Shown: positions 1 to 10,449, counted from the first letter of the stretch. The stretch: DNA of 64,000 nt from an uncultured Prevotellaceae bacterium (GCA_946626595.1 CAMOUQ010000002.1:41676-105675); one strand, 5' to 3'. The notes: generated by a model not told the origin, from the sequence alone. Numbers and translations are program-made.

Positions 1-2
1 GC

Positions 3-506
3 GTGAAGGATGCCCAGTATCTGTCGAAGAATCCTCCGCATACGGGCAAGGTGAAGACGTTGGTGGAGATGTATCCCAATGCCAAATTCATCTATCTCAT
101 GCGCAATCCCTATACGGTGTTCGAATCGAGCCGTTCGTTCTTCACCAACACCATCGCGCCGCTGGAATTGCATAGCATCCCCCTGGACCAGATGGAGAAG
201 AACATCTTGCGCAATTACATGGAGCTGTATCACGCTTATCAGGAGCAGAAGAAATACATTCCAGAGGGCAATCTGATGGAAGTGCGATTCGAAGACATCG
301 AGCAGGATGCCATGGGACTGGCCGAACGCATGTATCGCGAACTCTCGCTGCCTGGTTGGGAAAATGCAAAGCCGCACATCGAGAAGTACATCAACGGCAA
401 GAAAGGCTATAAGAAGAACCAGTACCAATATGACCCACGAACCGTGCAACTCGTCAACGATGCTTGGGGGCAAGTGCTCGACGAATGGGGATACGATAGG
501 TTATAA
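3..506 (+). CDS. Sulfotransferase family protein (5' truncated by window edge)
   Basis: C-terminal sulfotransferase-like sequence (KFIYLMRNPYTVFESSRSFF, LMEVRFEDIEQDAMGLAERMY); begins at window edge. Confidence 0.75.
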   Translation: MKDAQYLSKNPPHTGKVKTLVEMYPNAKFIYLMRNPYTVFESSRSFFTNTIAPLELHSIPLDQMEKNILRNYMELYHAYQEQKKYIPEGNLMEVRFEDIEQDAMGLAERMYRELSLPGWENAKPHIEKYINGKKGYKKNQYQYDPRTVQLVNDAWGQVLDEWGYDRL

Positions 507-547
507 TATAGATTGTAAGAGAAACCTGTCTGACAAAGAGAATAAGT

Positions 548-581
548 AAAGGGTATGTCCACGGTTTGGGACATACCCTTT
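548..581. terminator. Bidirectional intrinsic terminator between convergent genes
   Basis: AAAGGGTATGTCC / GGACATACCCTTT inverted repeat flanked by A and T tracts. Confidence 0.8.
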
Positions 582-621
582 ATATTTATCAGCACTGCGC
601 CGCCTTTGATGCAGGATGGGT

Positions 622-2070
622 TTATTGACTGAACTTGCTGTAGACGACTTGCATCTGCAGCTGAGTGTTGCCACCCACGAGGCGTATGCTGCCCAGACTG
701 ATGTCGTGGCCTACGCTGACCTGCTGGCTGCCGGTGGCTGTTGAGCTTGAGTTGGTGCTTGTGACCACAGGTATCAGCACCACCTTGTTCCAGTCGCGGT
801 TTTCAGGCAATTGAGCCCAATCGTCCTCGCTGATGCCCATCTCCTTGGCTCCAGCCATTTTCTCGTGCTTGCAGTAGGCCAGCAGTCGGCTGATGTTGTT
901 GAACGTATAGCTGTTGTAGGTGGAGTTGAACGATGTGGTGTAGCTGGTGCGACCGTCGGCCACACTGCGCTTGCGGAAGAATCGGTACATATCGCGCTTC
1001 CTTACCATCAGCAGTTCTGACGGCGTGCCAAACTGTTTGTCGTCCTGCGACTTATTGTATCGGACGAGTGTAATGGTGGCTTTGCTGATGCTGTCCGTAG
1101 CATGCTGTCCGGCAAAGAGGTCGTCGATGGGGAAAGTCATTTCGGTACAGATGCCTGCAGGCGTTTTCAGATAGGTGCACGTAGGATTGGCGATGAGCGT
1201 ATCTACGTTTTCGTTGTCGAAGTGTGTGCTCTGTATCACCTCCGGGGTAGCGGCAAAGCGGGTCAGAGCCTCGTATGTGGTATCCTGTTCGGCATCGTAA
1301 TAGCGATAAAAGATGTTCATCGTACCAACGTATACGGAGAGCATGGTGCCCTTGCCGCCCGAAGTGCGGAAATAGAGCCCTGGGAAGACGTTGCGTATGA
1401 AACGATGCGAGTTGGCGAAATCGTCGGAGTTGGCATAGTAGTGCTCCAACAGGCGCTGTCCCAGTTCGCGAGGCAATACGATGCGCACATTGTTGTCGTA
1501 GCTGCTGCCTGATAGTGTGGTCTCCGATTCGTTGTAATCCTTTGGGGTAAAGACGCGTGAGGCGAGTGGGGTAGCGTTGGCCGGAAGATATTGTCTCAGG
1601 TCGACGTCGGTGTAGTAGGTACTATCTTCAGACAGGATGTTGCTGCGGTCGAGTTCGTACACATGCAGTTTCATCGGGTTGTTTTCATCGCCATAGTAGC
1701 TGTCGAAGAAGAGGCGAACCTCGCACGAGTCACATTGTACGATGCCTTTCGTGGGCACTCCGTCTACGTCACCTACCATATTCTCGCGCAAAGGCAGATT
1801 ATAGTCTTCGAAGCAATAGAACTGAGCAGCAAAGTCGGCGGTGATGTCGGTTCCCGTCTCCAAATCGGTGACGCATCCCAGGTAGTTCTTTGAACTGTTG
1901 GCAACGACGGAATCGAGTTTCAACGAGCGTGTCGTAACGTTGAACACGTCCGTGGAATTGGTTATTACGTCGCCAGAAGAGTAGATACCAAGTGTATCGG
2001 TGGTGTCGTCGCAGGCAGCAAATGAAAGCATTGCGAGCGACGACAGCAGGTATGTGAAAGTTTTGTTCAT
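622..2070 (-). CDS. DUF4270 family lipoprotein
   Basis: Lipobox LSFAACDD; DUF4270-like sequence; usual Bacteroidetes neighbour of the glycogen synthase-like and panC genes. Confidence 0.75.
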   Translation of the reverse strand: MNKTFTYLLSSLAMLSFAACDDTTDTLGIYSSGDVITNSTDVFNVTTRSLKLDSVVANSSKNYLGCVTDLETGTDITADFAAQFYCFEDYNLPLRENMVGDVDGVPTKGIVQCDSCEVRLFFDSYYGDENNPMKLHVYELDRSNILSEDSTYYTDVDLRQYLPANATPLASRVFTPKDYNESETTLSGSSYDNNVRIVLPRELGQRLLEHYYANSDDFANSHRFIRNVFPGLYFRTSGGKGTMLSVYVGTMNIFYRYYDAEQDTTYEALTRFAATPEVIQSTHFDNENVDTLIANPTCTYLKTPAGICTEMTFPIDDLFAGQHATDSISKATITLVRYNKSQDDKQFGTPSELLMVRKRDMYRFFRKRSVADGRTSYTTSFNSTYNSYTFNNISRLLAYCKHEKMAGAKEMGISEDDWAQLPENRDWNKVVLIPVVTSTNSSSTATGSQQVSVGHDISLGSIRLVGGNTQLQMQVVYSKFSQ

Positions 2071-2101
2071 GTGTAGCGTTGCGTTTGTATTAACGTAGGC
2101 T

Positions 2102-2950
2102 TTAGTCTTCGGCCTTTGCCGAGCGGTCTTTGTTCCAGACTTCGTCGAAGAAGTTCAGATAGTTTTCCTCGGTGGGAGCAGTCTCCATGATCAGCTTGCC
2201 TTGTTCGCGTGCATAGGCTTCAATCTCGGGATTGGGGGAGAGGAACGTGACACCATCGGAGAACTTAACTGCCAGCTTGATGACATCGGTGGGTGTGAGG
2301 TTGTTGCCCAACTCGCTGAAGCATTCGCCGTTGGCCTGGCGATACTCCATAATCTCCCCTGCGCGATCGCCAGTGGGCAGTGTAAGCTGGCTCGGAGCCA
2401 CGGTGTAAACTACGCGGCAGTCGCGGAAACAAGGTTCCTCGGCATAGGCCATCTTCAGGTAGACGGGTGCCAAGGCCGATATCCATCCGTGGCAATGAAC
2501 GATGTTGGGCGTCCATCGCATCTTCTTCACGGTCTCGATGACGCTGCGTGCATAGAATGCCGAGCGGGCAAAGTTGTCGGTGTACTCTTTGCCTTCGCGG
2601 TCATGTTCTGCCAGGCGCTTTCCGAAGAAGTCGTCATCGTCGATGAAGTAGACTTGCATGCGTGTCCCCACGATGCTGGCAACCTTGATGATAAGTTGGT
2701 AGTCGGTGTCGTCGACAACCAAGTTCATGCCCGAAATACGCTGAACAGGATGCAATTGGTTCCTGCGCTCGTTGATGTTGCCCCACTTGGGCATAAAAAT
2801 ACGTGCTTCGCGCCCAGACTCTATCGTAGTGTTGGGCACATTGTAACCAAGATTGGTCAGTTCCGAATCCGGCACGTAGGGGCTGATTTCTTGCGTCACA
2901 AAAAGTATCTTCTCTGCTGTCATCTCATCAAAGTATAAAATTCGGTACAA
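2102..2950 (-). CDS. Glycogen/starch synthase-like protein, GT5 N-terminal (catalytic) half only
   Basis: KILFVTQEISPYVPDSELTNLGYNVP, PNIVHCHGWISALAPVYLK; only 282 aa. Confidence 0.75.
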   Translation of the reverse strand: MYRILYFDEMTAEKILFVTQEISPYVPDSELTNLGYNVPNTTIESGREARIFMPKWGNINERRNQLHPVQRISGMNLVVDDTDYQLIIKVASIVGTRMQVYFIDDDDFFGKRLAEHDREGKEYTDNFARSAFYARSVIETVKKMRWTPNIVHCHGWISALAPVYLKMAYAEEPCFRDCRVVYTVAPSQLTLPTGDRAGEIMEYRQANGECFSELGNNLTPTDVIKLAVKFSDGVTFLSPNPEIEAYAREQGKLIMETAPTEENYLNFFDEVWNKDRSAKAED

Positions 2951-3099
2951 AGTTACAAAAAATTCGTTACATTGTCCCCCTCGGAGGGCGATTATTGTAT
3001 ATTTTTTGTTAATTTAAGTGATTTATTCGCTTTTTTGTTTCATTATCTCAATATTTATGCGTTATTTTGCACCGCTTAACAGAAAGACTATTCAGAATA

Positions 3100-3951
3100 G
3101 TGAAACAGATTTCCACGATTGCCGAGTTGCGAAGCGAACTGAACTGCCTCCGTGAGCAAGGCAAAACGATAGGACTTGTCCCCACGATGGGGGCCTTACA
3201 TGCAGGGCATGCATCATTGGTTCGCCGCAGTGTAGAGGAGAACGATGTGACGGTAGTCAGCATCTTCCTCAATCCTACCCAGTTTAACGATAAGACCGAC
3301 CTGGCCAAGTATCCTCGCACATTGGATGCCGACTGCAGGTTGCTTGAAGAATGTGGCGCCACGATAGCTTTTGCTCCGTCGGTAGACGAGATTTACCCTG
3401 AGCCCGATACGCGCCAGTTCAGCTATCCGCCTACAGACAGCGTCATGGAGGGTGCTTTCCGTCCAGGCCACTTCAACGGCGTATGCCAGATTGTGAGCAA
3501 GCTGTTTGCCATGACGGAGCCCGACCGCGCCTATTTCGGCGAGAAGGATTTCCAGCAGATTGCCGTCATACGCCGCATGGCAGACGACCTGGGCTTCAAG
3601 TTGCAGATTGTGCCTTGTCCTGTGATTCGCGAACAGAGCGGATTGGCCATGAGCAGCCGCAATACGCTGCTGACGCCCGAGGAACGTGAGACAGCTGCAG
3701 CCATCTATCAGACGCTGCGTACGAGCCGCGAATGGGTGAATGAGATGACCGTAGAGGAAGTGCATGACAAGGTGGTGGCCGACATTAATGCCGTAGAGGG
3801 ACTGCAGGTTCAGTACTACAGCATCGTGGACGGTCGTTCGCTGGCCGACGTCGGCAGTTGGGACGAAAGCGATGATATCGTGGGCTGCATCACCGTATTC
3901 TGCGGCAGTCAGCCTATCCGTCTGATTGACCACGTACGATACAAAGGTTGA
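3100..3951 (+). CDS. panC: Pantoate--beta-alanine ligase
   Basis: [49 protein letters not shown]; likely GTG start at 3100 rather than the upstream TTG of the ORF track. Confidence 0.95.
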   Translation: MKQISTIAELRSELNCLREQGKTIGLVPTMGALHAGHASLVRRSVEENDVTVVSIFLNPTQFNDKTDLAKYPRTLDADCRLLEECGATIAFAPSVDEIYPEPDTRQFSYPPTDSVMEGAFRPGHFNGVCQIVSKLFAMTEPDRAYFGEKDFQQIAVIRRMADDLGFKLQIVPCPVIREQSGLAMSSRNTLLTPEERETAAAIYQTLRTSREWVNEMTVEEVHDKVVADINAVEGLQVQYYSIVDGRSLADVGSWDESDDIVGCITVFCGSQPIRLIDHVRYKG

Positions 3952-3956
3952 GAGCC

Positions 3957-4301
3957 ATGATGATAGAAGTTCTGAAATCAAAGTTACACTGCGTCCGTGT
4001 GACTGAGGCCAACCTCAACTATATGGGTTCCATCACCATCGACGAGGATTTGATGGATGCTGCCGGCCTGATAGCAGGGGAGCGCGTATACATCGTCAAC
4101 AACAATAACGGTGAACGTTTCGACACCTACATCATCACTGGGCCGCGTGGCTCTGGCTGCATCTGTCTGAATGGTGCTGCTGCCCGTAAAGTCCAGGTGG
4201 GGGATGTTGTCATCATCATGTCGTATGCGACGATGGACTTTGAGGAGGCCAAGACGTTTAAGCCTCAAGTGGTGTTCCCTGAGAATAACCGAGTGAAATA
4301 G
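3957..4301 (+). CDS. panD: Aspartate 1-decarboxylase
   Basis: [21 protein letters not shown] (Gly-Ser self-cleavage site), [22 protein letters not shown]. Confidence 0.95.
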   Translation: MMIEVLKSKLHCVRVTEANLNYMGSITIDEDLMDAAGLIAGERVYIVNNNNGERFDTYIITGPRGSGCICLNGAAARKVQVGDVVIIMSYATMDFEEAKTFKPQVVFPENNRVK

Positions 4302-4357
4302 CAGGTGAATAACAGCGTAAAATAGCTGCAAACGACTGCTTACATTTTACTATAGAA

Positions 4358-4422
4358 TACACGCATTTACACAAATTGTTGGCTTCTGATGTAGTCCAAT
4401 AAGAATTGTGTAAATGCGTGTA
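4358..4422. repeat. 17-bp perfect inverted repeat TACACGCATTTACACAA ... TTGTGTAAATGCGTGTA
   Basis: Arms 4358-4374 and 4406-4422, between panD(+) and DUF4923(-). Confidence 0.85.
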
Positions 4423-4443
4423 ATTCGTAGATAAGGCCACTGT

Positions 4444-4505
4444 CGGCTGTGGCTTATCGGGTCATAGTCCGGCCCGGCTGTGGCTTATCGGGTCATAGTC
4501 CAGCC
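4444..4505. repeat. 31-bp tandem duplication (one mismatch)
   Basis: CGGCTGTGGCTTATCGGGTCATAGTCC[G/A]GCC repeated at 4444-4474 and 4475-4505. Confidence 0.95.
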
Positions 4506-5129
4506 GAGCTTCAAGCCGTTGTAGTTGCCCAGGAGATTGCTGAGTGTGCTGGTGTAAGAGGTTGCGCTGGCCAGGACATTCATGGCACTCATGAGTTTGT
4601 CGGCATCGAACATCATATACAATTCGTTGCCCATGACGTTGACGGTGGGCTTGATGGTGGTGACGCCGAATGCGCCTGTGATGGTCATGAGGCTCGATTT
4701 GGCATCATAGGTGTAGGTGCCAGGGAACGACTTTCCGCTGCGAACCAGCGTGCACGAACCGTCGTTGTTGAAGGTCAATGTCGTCTTGCCGGCCTGGAAA
4801 CCCAGTTTCTTGAGTTGCTTGTCGAGTGTGCTCTCGATTTTGCTGCTTGCTACCGACGAACCGATTTGTGCCAGAATGTTTTGGCTCTCGAAGGCAATCT
4901 TCGGTTTTGAGTAGGTCCATGTGCCGACGATTGAGTTCTTGGTTGTGGTGTTGCCCAGGATGGATGACATGAGTGTGCCCAGCACGCTGGTGCCAGCCTG
5001 TGCCAGTGCACCGGTCTGATTGGTGTTGCCTGTGGGCAGCGCACCCGTTGTCCCCGTGGTGCCGAAGCCACATCCTGCAAACAAAAGCGAAGCCGATACG
5101 AGGGCTGCCGCAATGAAATTCTTCTTCAT
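4485..5129 (-). CDS. DUF4923 family lipoprotein
   Basis: Lipobox LLFAGCG; NSIVGTWTYSKPKIAFESQNIL typical of DUF4923. Confidence 0.75.
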   Translation of the reverse strand: MKKNFIAAALVSASLLFAGCGFGTTGTTGALPTGNTNQTGALAQAGTSVLGTLMSSILGNTTTKNSIVGTWTYSKPKIAFESQNILAQIGSSVASSKIESTLDKQLKKLGFQAGKTTLTFNNDGSCTLVRSGKSFPGTYTYDAKSSLMTITGAFGVTTIKPTVNVMGNELYMMFDADKLMSAMNVLASATSYTSTLSNLLGNYNGLKLGWTMTR

Positions 5130-5140
5130 AATGTTTTGAT

Positions 5141-6046
5141 TTAGTGTTTATTGAATAAATTAGTAAAATCAGTCGGGTAGGGGGTCTCGAACTCCATCCG
5201 CTGCCCTGTGACGGGATGGTAGAGGAAGAGGCGATAGGCATGCAGGCAGAGGCGGTGTATGGGATTCTGTGTGCTGCCATATTTGTCGTCTCCGCACACC
5301 GGATGGCCGAGGTCGGCCATGTGGACGCGTATCTGATTCTTGCGCCCAGTTTCCAGTCTTAGCTCCACAAGTGAGTATTTCTCTGAGCGTTGCAGGACAC
5401 GGAAATGCGTGATGGCCAGTTTTCCACCGTTGTCCGTGGGACTGCTGAAGGTGACACATGCCTTGTTGTCCTTGAGCCACGATTCCACGGTGCCGCCTTC
5501 CTGTTGCACCTCGCCACCGACTACGGTTATGTATCTGCGGTCAAACACGCGTCCTTTCCAGTCGTTCTCCAGCGACAGAGCTGCCTCGATGGTCTTGGCA
5601 TAGACCATCAAGCCCGATGTCTCGCGGTCCAGGCGATGTACGACGTGGGCATGGCATTTGAAGTGTCGTCTGTGGAAGTATTCGTCGAGAATCGTCTTCA
5701 CGCAGAATTGTCCACCTGTGGAGGCGGCAGACAGTATGCCAGGTTGCTTCTCGATGACAATGATGTCCTTGTCTTCATAGACGATGCGCAGCCAGCGGCT
5801 TTCCAGCTCGGTCTTGCGGCGATGCTTGCTGACGCGGACGACCATGCCAGGTTCCAGTGCGAAATCGTAGCGAGTCACCAGTTGGCGGTCCACCGTGATG
5901 CCGTGTCCCTGCAGGATGTCCTTGGCCTTGTTGCGACTGATGCCGCTCATTTCCTTCATGAGGAAATCGAGCAGGGGCATGGGTTCTCTCACGGTTATCT
6001 CGTTGTACTTCGATGCTGCGTATTGTTCGCCTGTCAGATTCTTCAT
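5141..6046 (-). CDS. RluA-family pseudouridine synthase with S4 domain
   Basis: HVVHRLDRETSGLMVYAKT; S4-like N-terminus; GRKNQIRVHMADLGHPVCGDDKYG. Confidence 0.9.
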   Translation of the reverse strand: MKNLTGEQYAASKYNEITVREPMPLLDFLMKEMSGISRNKAKDILQGHGITVDRQLVTRYDFALEPGMVVRVSKHRRKTELESRWLRIVYEDKDIIVIEKQPGILSAASTGGQFCVKTILDEYFHRRHFKCHAHVVHRLDRETSGLMVYAKTIEAALSLENDWKGRVFDRRYITVVGGEVQQEGGTVESWLKDNKACVTFSSPTDNGGKLAITHFRVLQRSEKYSLVELRLETGRKNQIRVHMADLGHPVCGDDKYGSTQNPIHRLCLHAYRLFLYHPVTGQRMEFETPYPTDFTNLFNKH

Positions 6047-6103
6047 TTATAAATATGGTATAACCAATTAAACATAACGTATATTCTAATAAAATATATA
6101 GCT

Positions 6104-6700
6104 TTACTGAATTTCGACCGTAACGCCGCGTATAAGTTCAAGTCGCGTCTTCAATTGTGATGCTTCGCTTTGGCGGATTTGCAGCTGTAACTGGCAGGTC
6201 ATCTCGAAATTCTGACTGAGGATGCGTGGGTTCATTTCCTTGACGACACGCATGACGTCGTTCATCAGTGGATACTCGAACATGGCGGCCATGGTGACAT
6301 CTACGGTGCGTTCCTCGACGATGGCTTCGTCCAGGGCCATGATGGTTGCTTGTTTGTAGGCATTTTGCAATCCGCTGGTGCCCAGCTTGATGCCGCCGAA
6401 GTAACGGACCACAATGACGAGTGTATTCGTGAGTTCCCGTTTGTTCAGTTGTCCGAGAATTGGTTTTCCGGCCGTTCCTGAAGGTTCTCCGTGGTCTACG
6501 GCACGGAATTGGTTGCGCAGATGTCCGATGACGTATGCGTAGCAAACATGGCGTGCGTCGTAGTATTCCCGTTCGTACTGGCTGACCAATTGCTTCACCT
6601 CGTCGGTGTTCTCCACATGAAAGGCGAAAGCGAGGAACTTGCTACGTTTCTCGCTATATTCGCCTTTAGAAGGTTCCGTTATGGTCAGGTATGCATCCAC
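6104..6700 (-). CDS. YigZ/IMPACT family protein
   Basis: EKRSKFLAFAFHVENTDEV, DHGEPSGTAGKPILGQL, VVRYFGGIKLGTSGL; likely GTG start at 6700. Confidence 0.85.
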   Translation of the reverse strand: MDAYLTITEPSKGEYSEKRSKFLAFAFHVENTDEVKQLVSQYEREYYDARHVCYAYVIGHLRNQFRAVDHGEPSGTAGKPILGQLNKRELTNTLVIVVRYFGGIKLGTSGLQNAYKQATIMALDEAIVEERTVDVTMAAMFEYPLMNDVMRVVKEMNPRILSQNFEMTCQLQLQIRQSEASQLKTRLELIRGVTVEIQ

Positions 6701-6714
6701 CTGGTATGTGCCTA

Positions 6715-7962
6715 TCAGTCCAGTTTGTGCACGACTATGCCGCTGCGCAGTTTCGGCTCGAACCATGTAGCCTTGGGCGGCATGATCTTGCCGTTGTCGG
6801 CGATGTTCATGATTTCGTCCATCGAGACTGGGTACAGGGCCAGGGCCATCTTCATCTCGCCTGAGTCGACGCGACGTTCCAATTCCTCGTAGCCTCGCAG
6901 GCCACCTACGAAGTCGATGCGTTTGTCGCCCCGTAAGTCGGTGATTCCGAGCAGTTTGTCGAGTATTATATTACTGCTTACGCTAACGTCCAGTCCGCCT
7001 ATCGGGTCGCTGTCGTCGGCCAATCCGTCGTGCAGTGTGAGCTGGTACCAGTAGCCATCCAGATAGAGGGCAAACTGATGTTTGCGGCTGGGATGGCGAC
7101 GTTCCTTGCCACAGCATTCGATGTCGAAGTCCTCGGCCAGCGCAGCCAGGAATTCCTCGGGTGTACGTCCGTTGAGATCGCTGACGACGCGGTTGTAGTC
7201 CAGGATGGTGAGTTGCGAGGCGGGGAAACAAACTGCCATGAAATAGTTGTACTCCTCGTCGCCGCGATGGTTGGGGTTCTGCTTGGCCTTTTCTGCGCCC
7301 ACCAGGGCTGCTGCTGCCGAGCGGTGATGGCCGTCGGCTATATACAGATAAGGTATACGCGCAAAGGTTTCGGTGATGGTCTGTATGTCGGCCTTGTCCT
7401 TGACGAGCCACAGGCGATGGCGGAATCCGTCGATGGGGGCCACGAAGTCGTACTCCGGCTGGCCCTGTGCGTAGCGTGCTACCAGGCTGTCTATCACCTC
7501 GTTGTCTTTGTATGCGAAGAATACGGGCTCCATGTTGGCATTGGTGGCGCGGACGTGTTTCATGCGGTCCTCTTCTTTGTCGCGGCGTGTGAGCTCGTGT
7601 TTCTTGATAACGCCGGACATGTAGTCCTCGACGAGTGCGCCTACGACGAGTCCGAACTGCGTCTTCTGGTTCATCGTCTGGGCGTAGATGTAGTACATCT
7701 CTTGTTCGTCCTGCACGAGCCAGCCGTTGTCCTGGAACTTCTTGAAGTTCTTGGTTGCCTGCTCATAGACGCGAGGGTCGAATTCGCTGGTGCCGACGGG
7801 GAAATCGATTTCGGGCTTGATGATGTGGTAGAGGCTCTTTTCGTTGTTGCCGGCCTCTGCCCTCGCCTCTTCGCTGTCCAGCACGTCGTAGGGGCGGCTT
7901 TCCACTTGTTCCACAAGTTCGCGTGGCGGACGTAGTCCACGGAAGGGTTTTATAGTAGCCAT
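6715..7962 (-). CDS. DUF1015 domain-containing protein
   Basis: FRGLRPPRELVEQVESRPYDVLDSEEAR, YIADGHHRSAAAALVG; downstream of serC-serA. Confidence 0.9.
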   Translation of the reverse strand: MATIKPFRGLRPPRELVEQVESRPYDVLDSEEARAEAGNNEKSLYHIIKPEIDFPVGTSEFDPRVYEQATKNFKKFQDNGWLVQDEQEMYYIYAQTMNQKTQFGLVVGALVEDYMSGVIKKHELTRRDKEEDRMKHVRATNANMEPVFFAYKDNEVIDSLVARYAQGQPEYDFVAPIDGFRHRLWLVKDKADIQTITETFARIPYLYIADGHHRSAAAALVGAEKAKQNPNHRGDEEYNYFMAVCFPASQLTILDYNRVVSDLNGRTPEEFLAALAEDFDIECCGKERRHPSRKHQFALYLDGYWYQLTLHDGLADDSDPIGGLDVSVSSNIILDKLLGITDLRGDKRIDFVGGLRGYEELERRVDSGEMKMALALYPVSMDEIMNIADNGKIMPPKATWFEPKLRSGIVVHKLD

Positions 7963-7970
7963 AGTTGTAA

Positions 7971-8891
7971 TCAGTTTACTTTAAACTTCGTGATGCCTTG
8001 TTCCAGGAAGGCCACAATCTGGTTGGCAGCAGCGATGCCTGCATTGACGTTGGCCTCTGCCGTCTGTGCGCCCATCTTCTTGGGTGTGGCAAAGTAGCGG
8101 CCTGGGGCAGCAGCCTGGAAGTCGGCGTCCTGGTCGGGCTTGATGTCGGTGAGATACTTCAGGTCGGTGCGCTCGGCGAACAGTTTCACCAGGCCGGGCT
8201 CGTCGATGACTTCCTTGCGTGCCGTGTTCACCAGGATGCCGCCTTTCTTCATGCGTCCCACGAGGTCGTAGTTGATGCTCTGGCGCGTCTCGGGGGTGGC
8301 AGGGATGTGCAGCGATACGATGTCGCACTGGTCGAAGAGTTGCTCCTGGCAGTCGGCAGCCTCTACCCCAGCCTGCTGGATGACTTCCTTCGGGCAGAAG
8401 GCGTCGTAGGCCATTACCTGCATGCCGAATCCCTTGGCTATGCGGGCCACGTTGCGTCCCACGTTGCCGAAGGCCAGTATGCCCAGTTTCTTGCCCAGCA
8501 GTTCGGTGCCGCTGGTGCCGTTGAAGAAGTTGCGCACGCCGTAGACGAGCATGCCGAAGACCAGTTCGGCCACGGAGTTGGCGTTCTGTCCGGGTGTGTT
8601 CATGGCCACCACGTTGTGTGCCGTGCAGGCCTCGAGGTCGAGGTTGTCATAGCCTGCGCCTGCGCGCACTACGATTTTCAGTTGCTTGGCGGCCTCGAGC
8701 ACCTGGACGTCCACCTTGTCCGAACGGACGATGAGTGCGTCGGCATCCTTCACGGCCTCCAGCAGTTGTGCCTTTTCGGTGTATTTCTCCAGCAGGGCCA
8801 GCTGGTAGCCGGCCTTGTCCGTAACCTCACGTATGCCATCCACGGCAACCTTGCTGAATGGCTTTTCTGTTGCAATTAATACTTTTGCCAT
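7971..8891 (-). CDS. serA: D-3-phosphoglycerate dehydrogenase
   Basis: GILAFGNVGRNVARIAKGFGMQV, VVRAGAGYDNLDLEAC, adjacent to serC. Confidence 0.88.
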   Translation of the reverse strand: MAKVLIATEKPFSKVAVDGIREVTDKAGYQLALLEKYTEKAQLLEAVKDADALIVRSDKVDVQVLEAAKQLKIVVRAGAGYDNLDLEACTAHNVVAMNTPGQNANSVAELVFGMLVYGVRNFFNGTSGTELLGKKLGILAFGNVGRNVARIAKGFGMQVMAYDAFCPKEVIQQAGVEAADCQEQLFDQCDIVSLHIPATPETRQSINYDLVGRMKKGGILVNTARKEVIDEPGLVKLFAERTDLKYLTDIKPDQDADFQAAAPGRYFATPKKMGAQTAEANVNAGIAAANQIVAFLEQGITKFKVN

Positions 8892-8894
8892 GAC

Positions 8895-9962
8895 TTAGTG
8901 CTGTTTTTCAAATTCTTGCATGCATGCGACCAGTGCGTTCACGCCTTCCATGTCCATGGCGTTGTAGCACGATGCGCGGAAGCCGCCGACTGAGCGGTGG
9001 CCCTTGATGCCCACCATGCCGCGCTCGGTGGCGAACTGCATGAAGTCGGCCTCCAGTTCCTTGTACTCGTCGTTCATGACGAAGCAGAGGTTCATCACCG
9101 AACGGTCCTCTTCGGCCACGGTACCGCGGAAGAGCTTGTTGCGGTCTATTTCTCCGTAGAGCACCTTGGCGCGCTCCAGTGCCCGGCGTTCCATTTCCTT
9201 CACACCGCCGCACTTCTTGATCCACTTCAGGGTCTGCAGTGCGCAGTAGATGGGCACCGTGGGCGGTGTGTTGAACATGGAGCCGCCCTTGATGTGGGTG
9301 CGATAGTCGAGCATGGTGGGTATGGGGCGTGTGACCTTGCCCAGGCAGTCGTCCTTGACGATGACGAAGGTGACGCCGGCCATGGAGAGGTTCTTCTGGG
9401 CTCCGCCGTAGATGATGTTGTACTTCGACACGTCTATGGGGCGCGAGAATATGTCGGAGCTCATGTCAGCCACCATGGGCACGGGGCTGTCCAGTTCCTT
9501 GCGGATTTCGGTTCCGTAGATGGTATTGTTGGTGGTGATGTGGAAGTAGTCGGCATCGGCCGGTACGACGAAGTCCTTGGGGATGTACGAGTATGTGCTC
9601 TCAGCCGAAGAGGCCACCTCGACGGTCTCGCCGAAGAGCTTGGCCTCGGCCAGTGCCTTCTTTGCCCAGACGCCTGTGTTGAGGTATGCAGCCTTCTTCT
9701 CCAGCAGGTTGTAGGGCACCATGCAGAACTGCAGGCTGGCGCCGCCGCCGAGGAACAGTACCGAGTAGCCCTCGGGTATGTCGAGCAGCTCCTTGAACAG
9801 GGCAACTGCCTCGTCCACGACGGGCTGGAATTTCTTGGCGCGATGGCTCATTTCCATTAATGACAGACCGCTTCCCTCGAAGTCGAGGCAGGCAGCGGCT
9901 GTGGCCTCCATGACCTCGCGGGGGAGCTTGGAGGGGCCGGCATTGAAATTGTACTTCTTCAT
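8895..9962 (-). CDS. serC: Phosphoserine aminotransferase
   Basis: [55 protein letters not shown]. Confidence 0.95.
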   Translation of the reverse strand: MKKYNFNAGPSKLPREVMEATAAACLDFEGSGLSLMEMSHRAKKFQPVVDEAVALFKELLDIPEGYSVLFLGGGASLQFCMVPYNLLEKKAAYLNTGVWAKKALAEAKLFGETVEVASSAESTYSYIPKDFVVPADADYFHITTNNTIYGTEIRKELDSPVPMVADMSSDIFSRPIDVSKYNIIYGGAQKNLSMAGVTFVIVKDDCLGKVTRPIPTMLDYRTHIKGGSMFNTPPTVPIYCALQTLKWIKKCGGVKEMERRALERAKVLYGEIDRNKLFRGTVAEEDRSVMNLCFVMNDEYKELEADFMQFATERGMVGIKGHRSVGGFRASCYNAMDMEGVNALVACMQEFEKQH

Positions 9963-10235
9963 AGTTCTTATTATAGTTAAATAGTCTGTTTTCTAAAACA
10001 CTGCAAAGATAAGCAAAATCGGGCTAAATACAAAATATTATGCCATCAAAATAAGATTTTCGTCAGAATTTGTTTGTGGCGAATTGGCAAGTGCCTCAGG
10101 CGGAATCCTTTAGCCTTTCCACCTTCCGTTTCAAGCGAAACTCGAATTCGTCATTTATTTTGCGCTCAGAAACTCAGCATCTCAGTTTTATAGAGAGCAC
10201 GCACATGTAATGAGAAAAAAATGTAAGCAAAATAT

Positions 10236-10268
10236 TTAACTATATATAATAATATTATATATAGTTAA
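10236..10268. repeat. AT-rich perfect inverted repeat (15-bp arms, 3-nt spacer)
   Basis: TTAACTATATATAAT-AAT-ATTATATATAGTTAA. Confidence 0.95.
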
Positions 10269-10449
10269 CTTCAATTTATCACCAATGTACTAGCTCATGA
10301 GAAAACTGAATACTGAGCACTGAGCTTTAAGACATTGACGAGAGGCTTCCGCACAAATACCCAAAAGGGAAGTTAAACGACTGGTTTTCAACTCTGTACA
10401 AAGGCATTTAAAAACATTTTGCACCAAAACGAAAATAATGGATAAAATA

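Noticed and set aside
3067-3099. TTG start for panC proposed by the ORF track
   Set aside because: Would add an N-terminal extension absent from typical PanC; GTG at 3100 gives the expected start ([14 protein letters not shown]).
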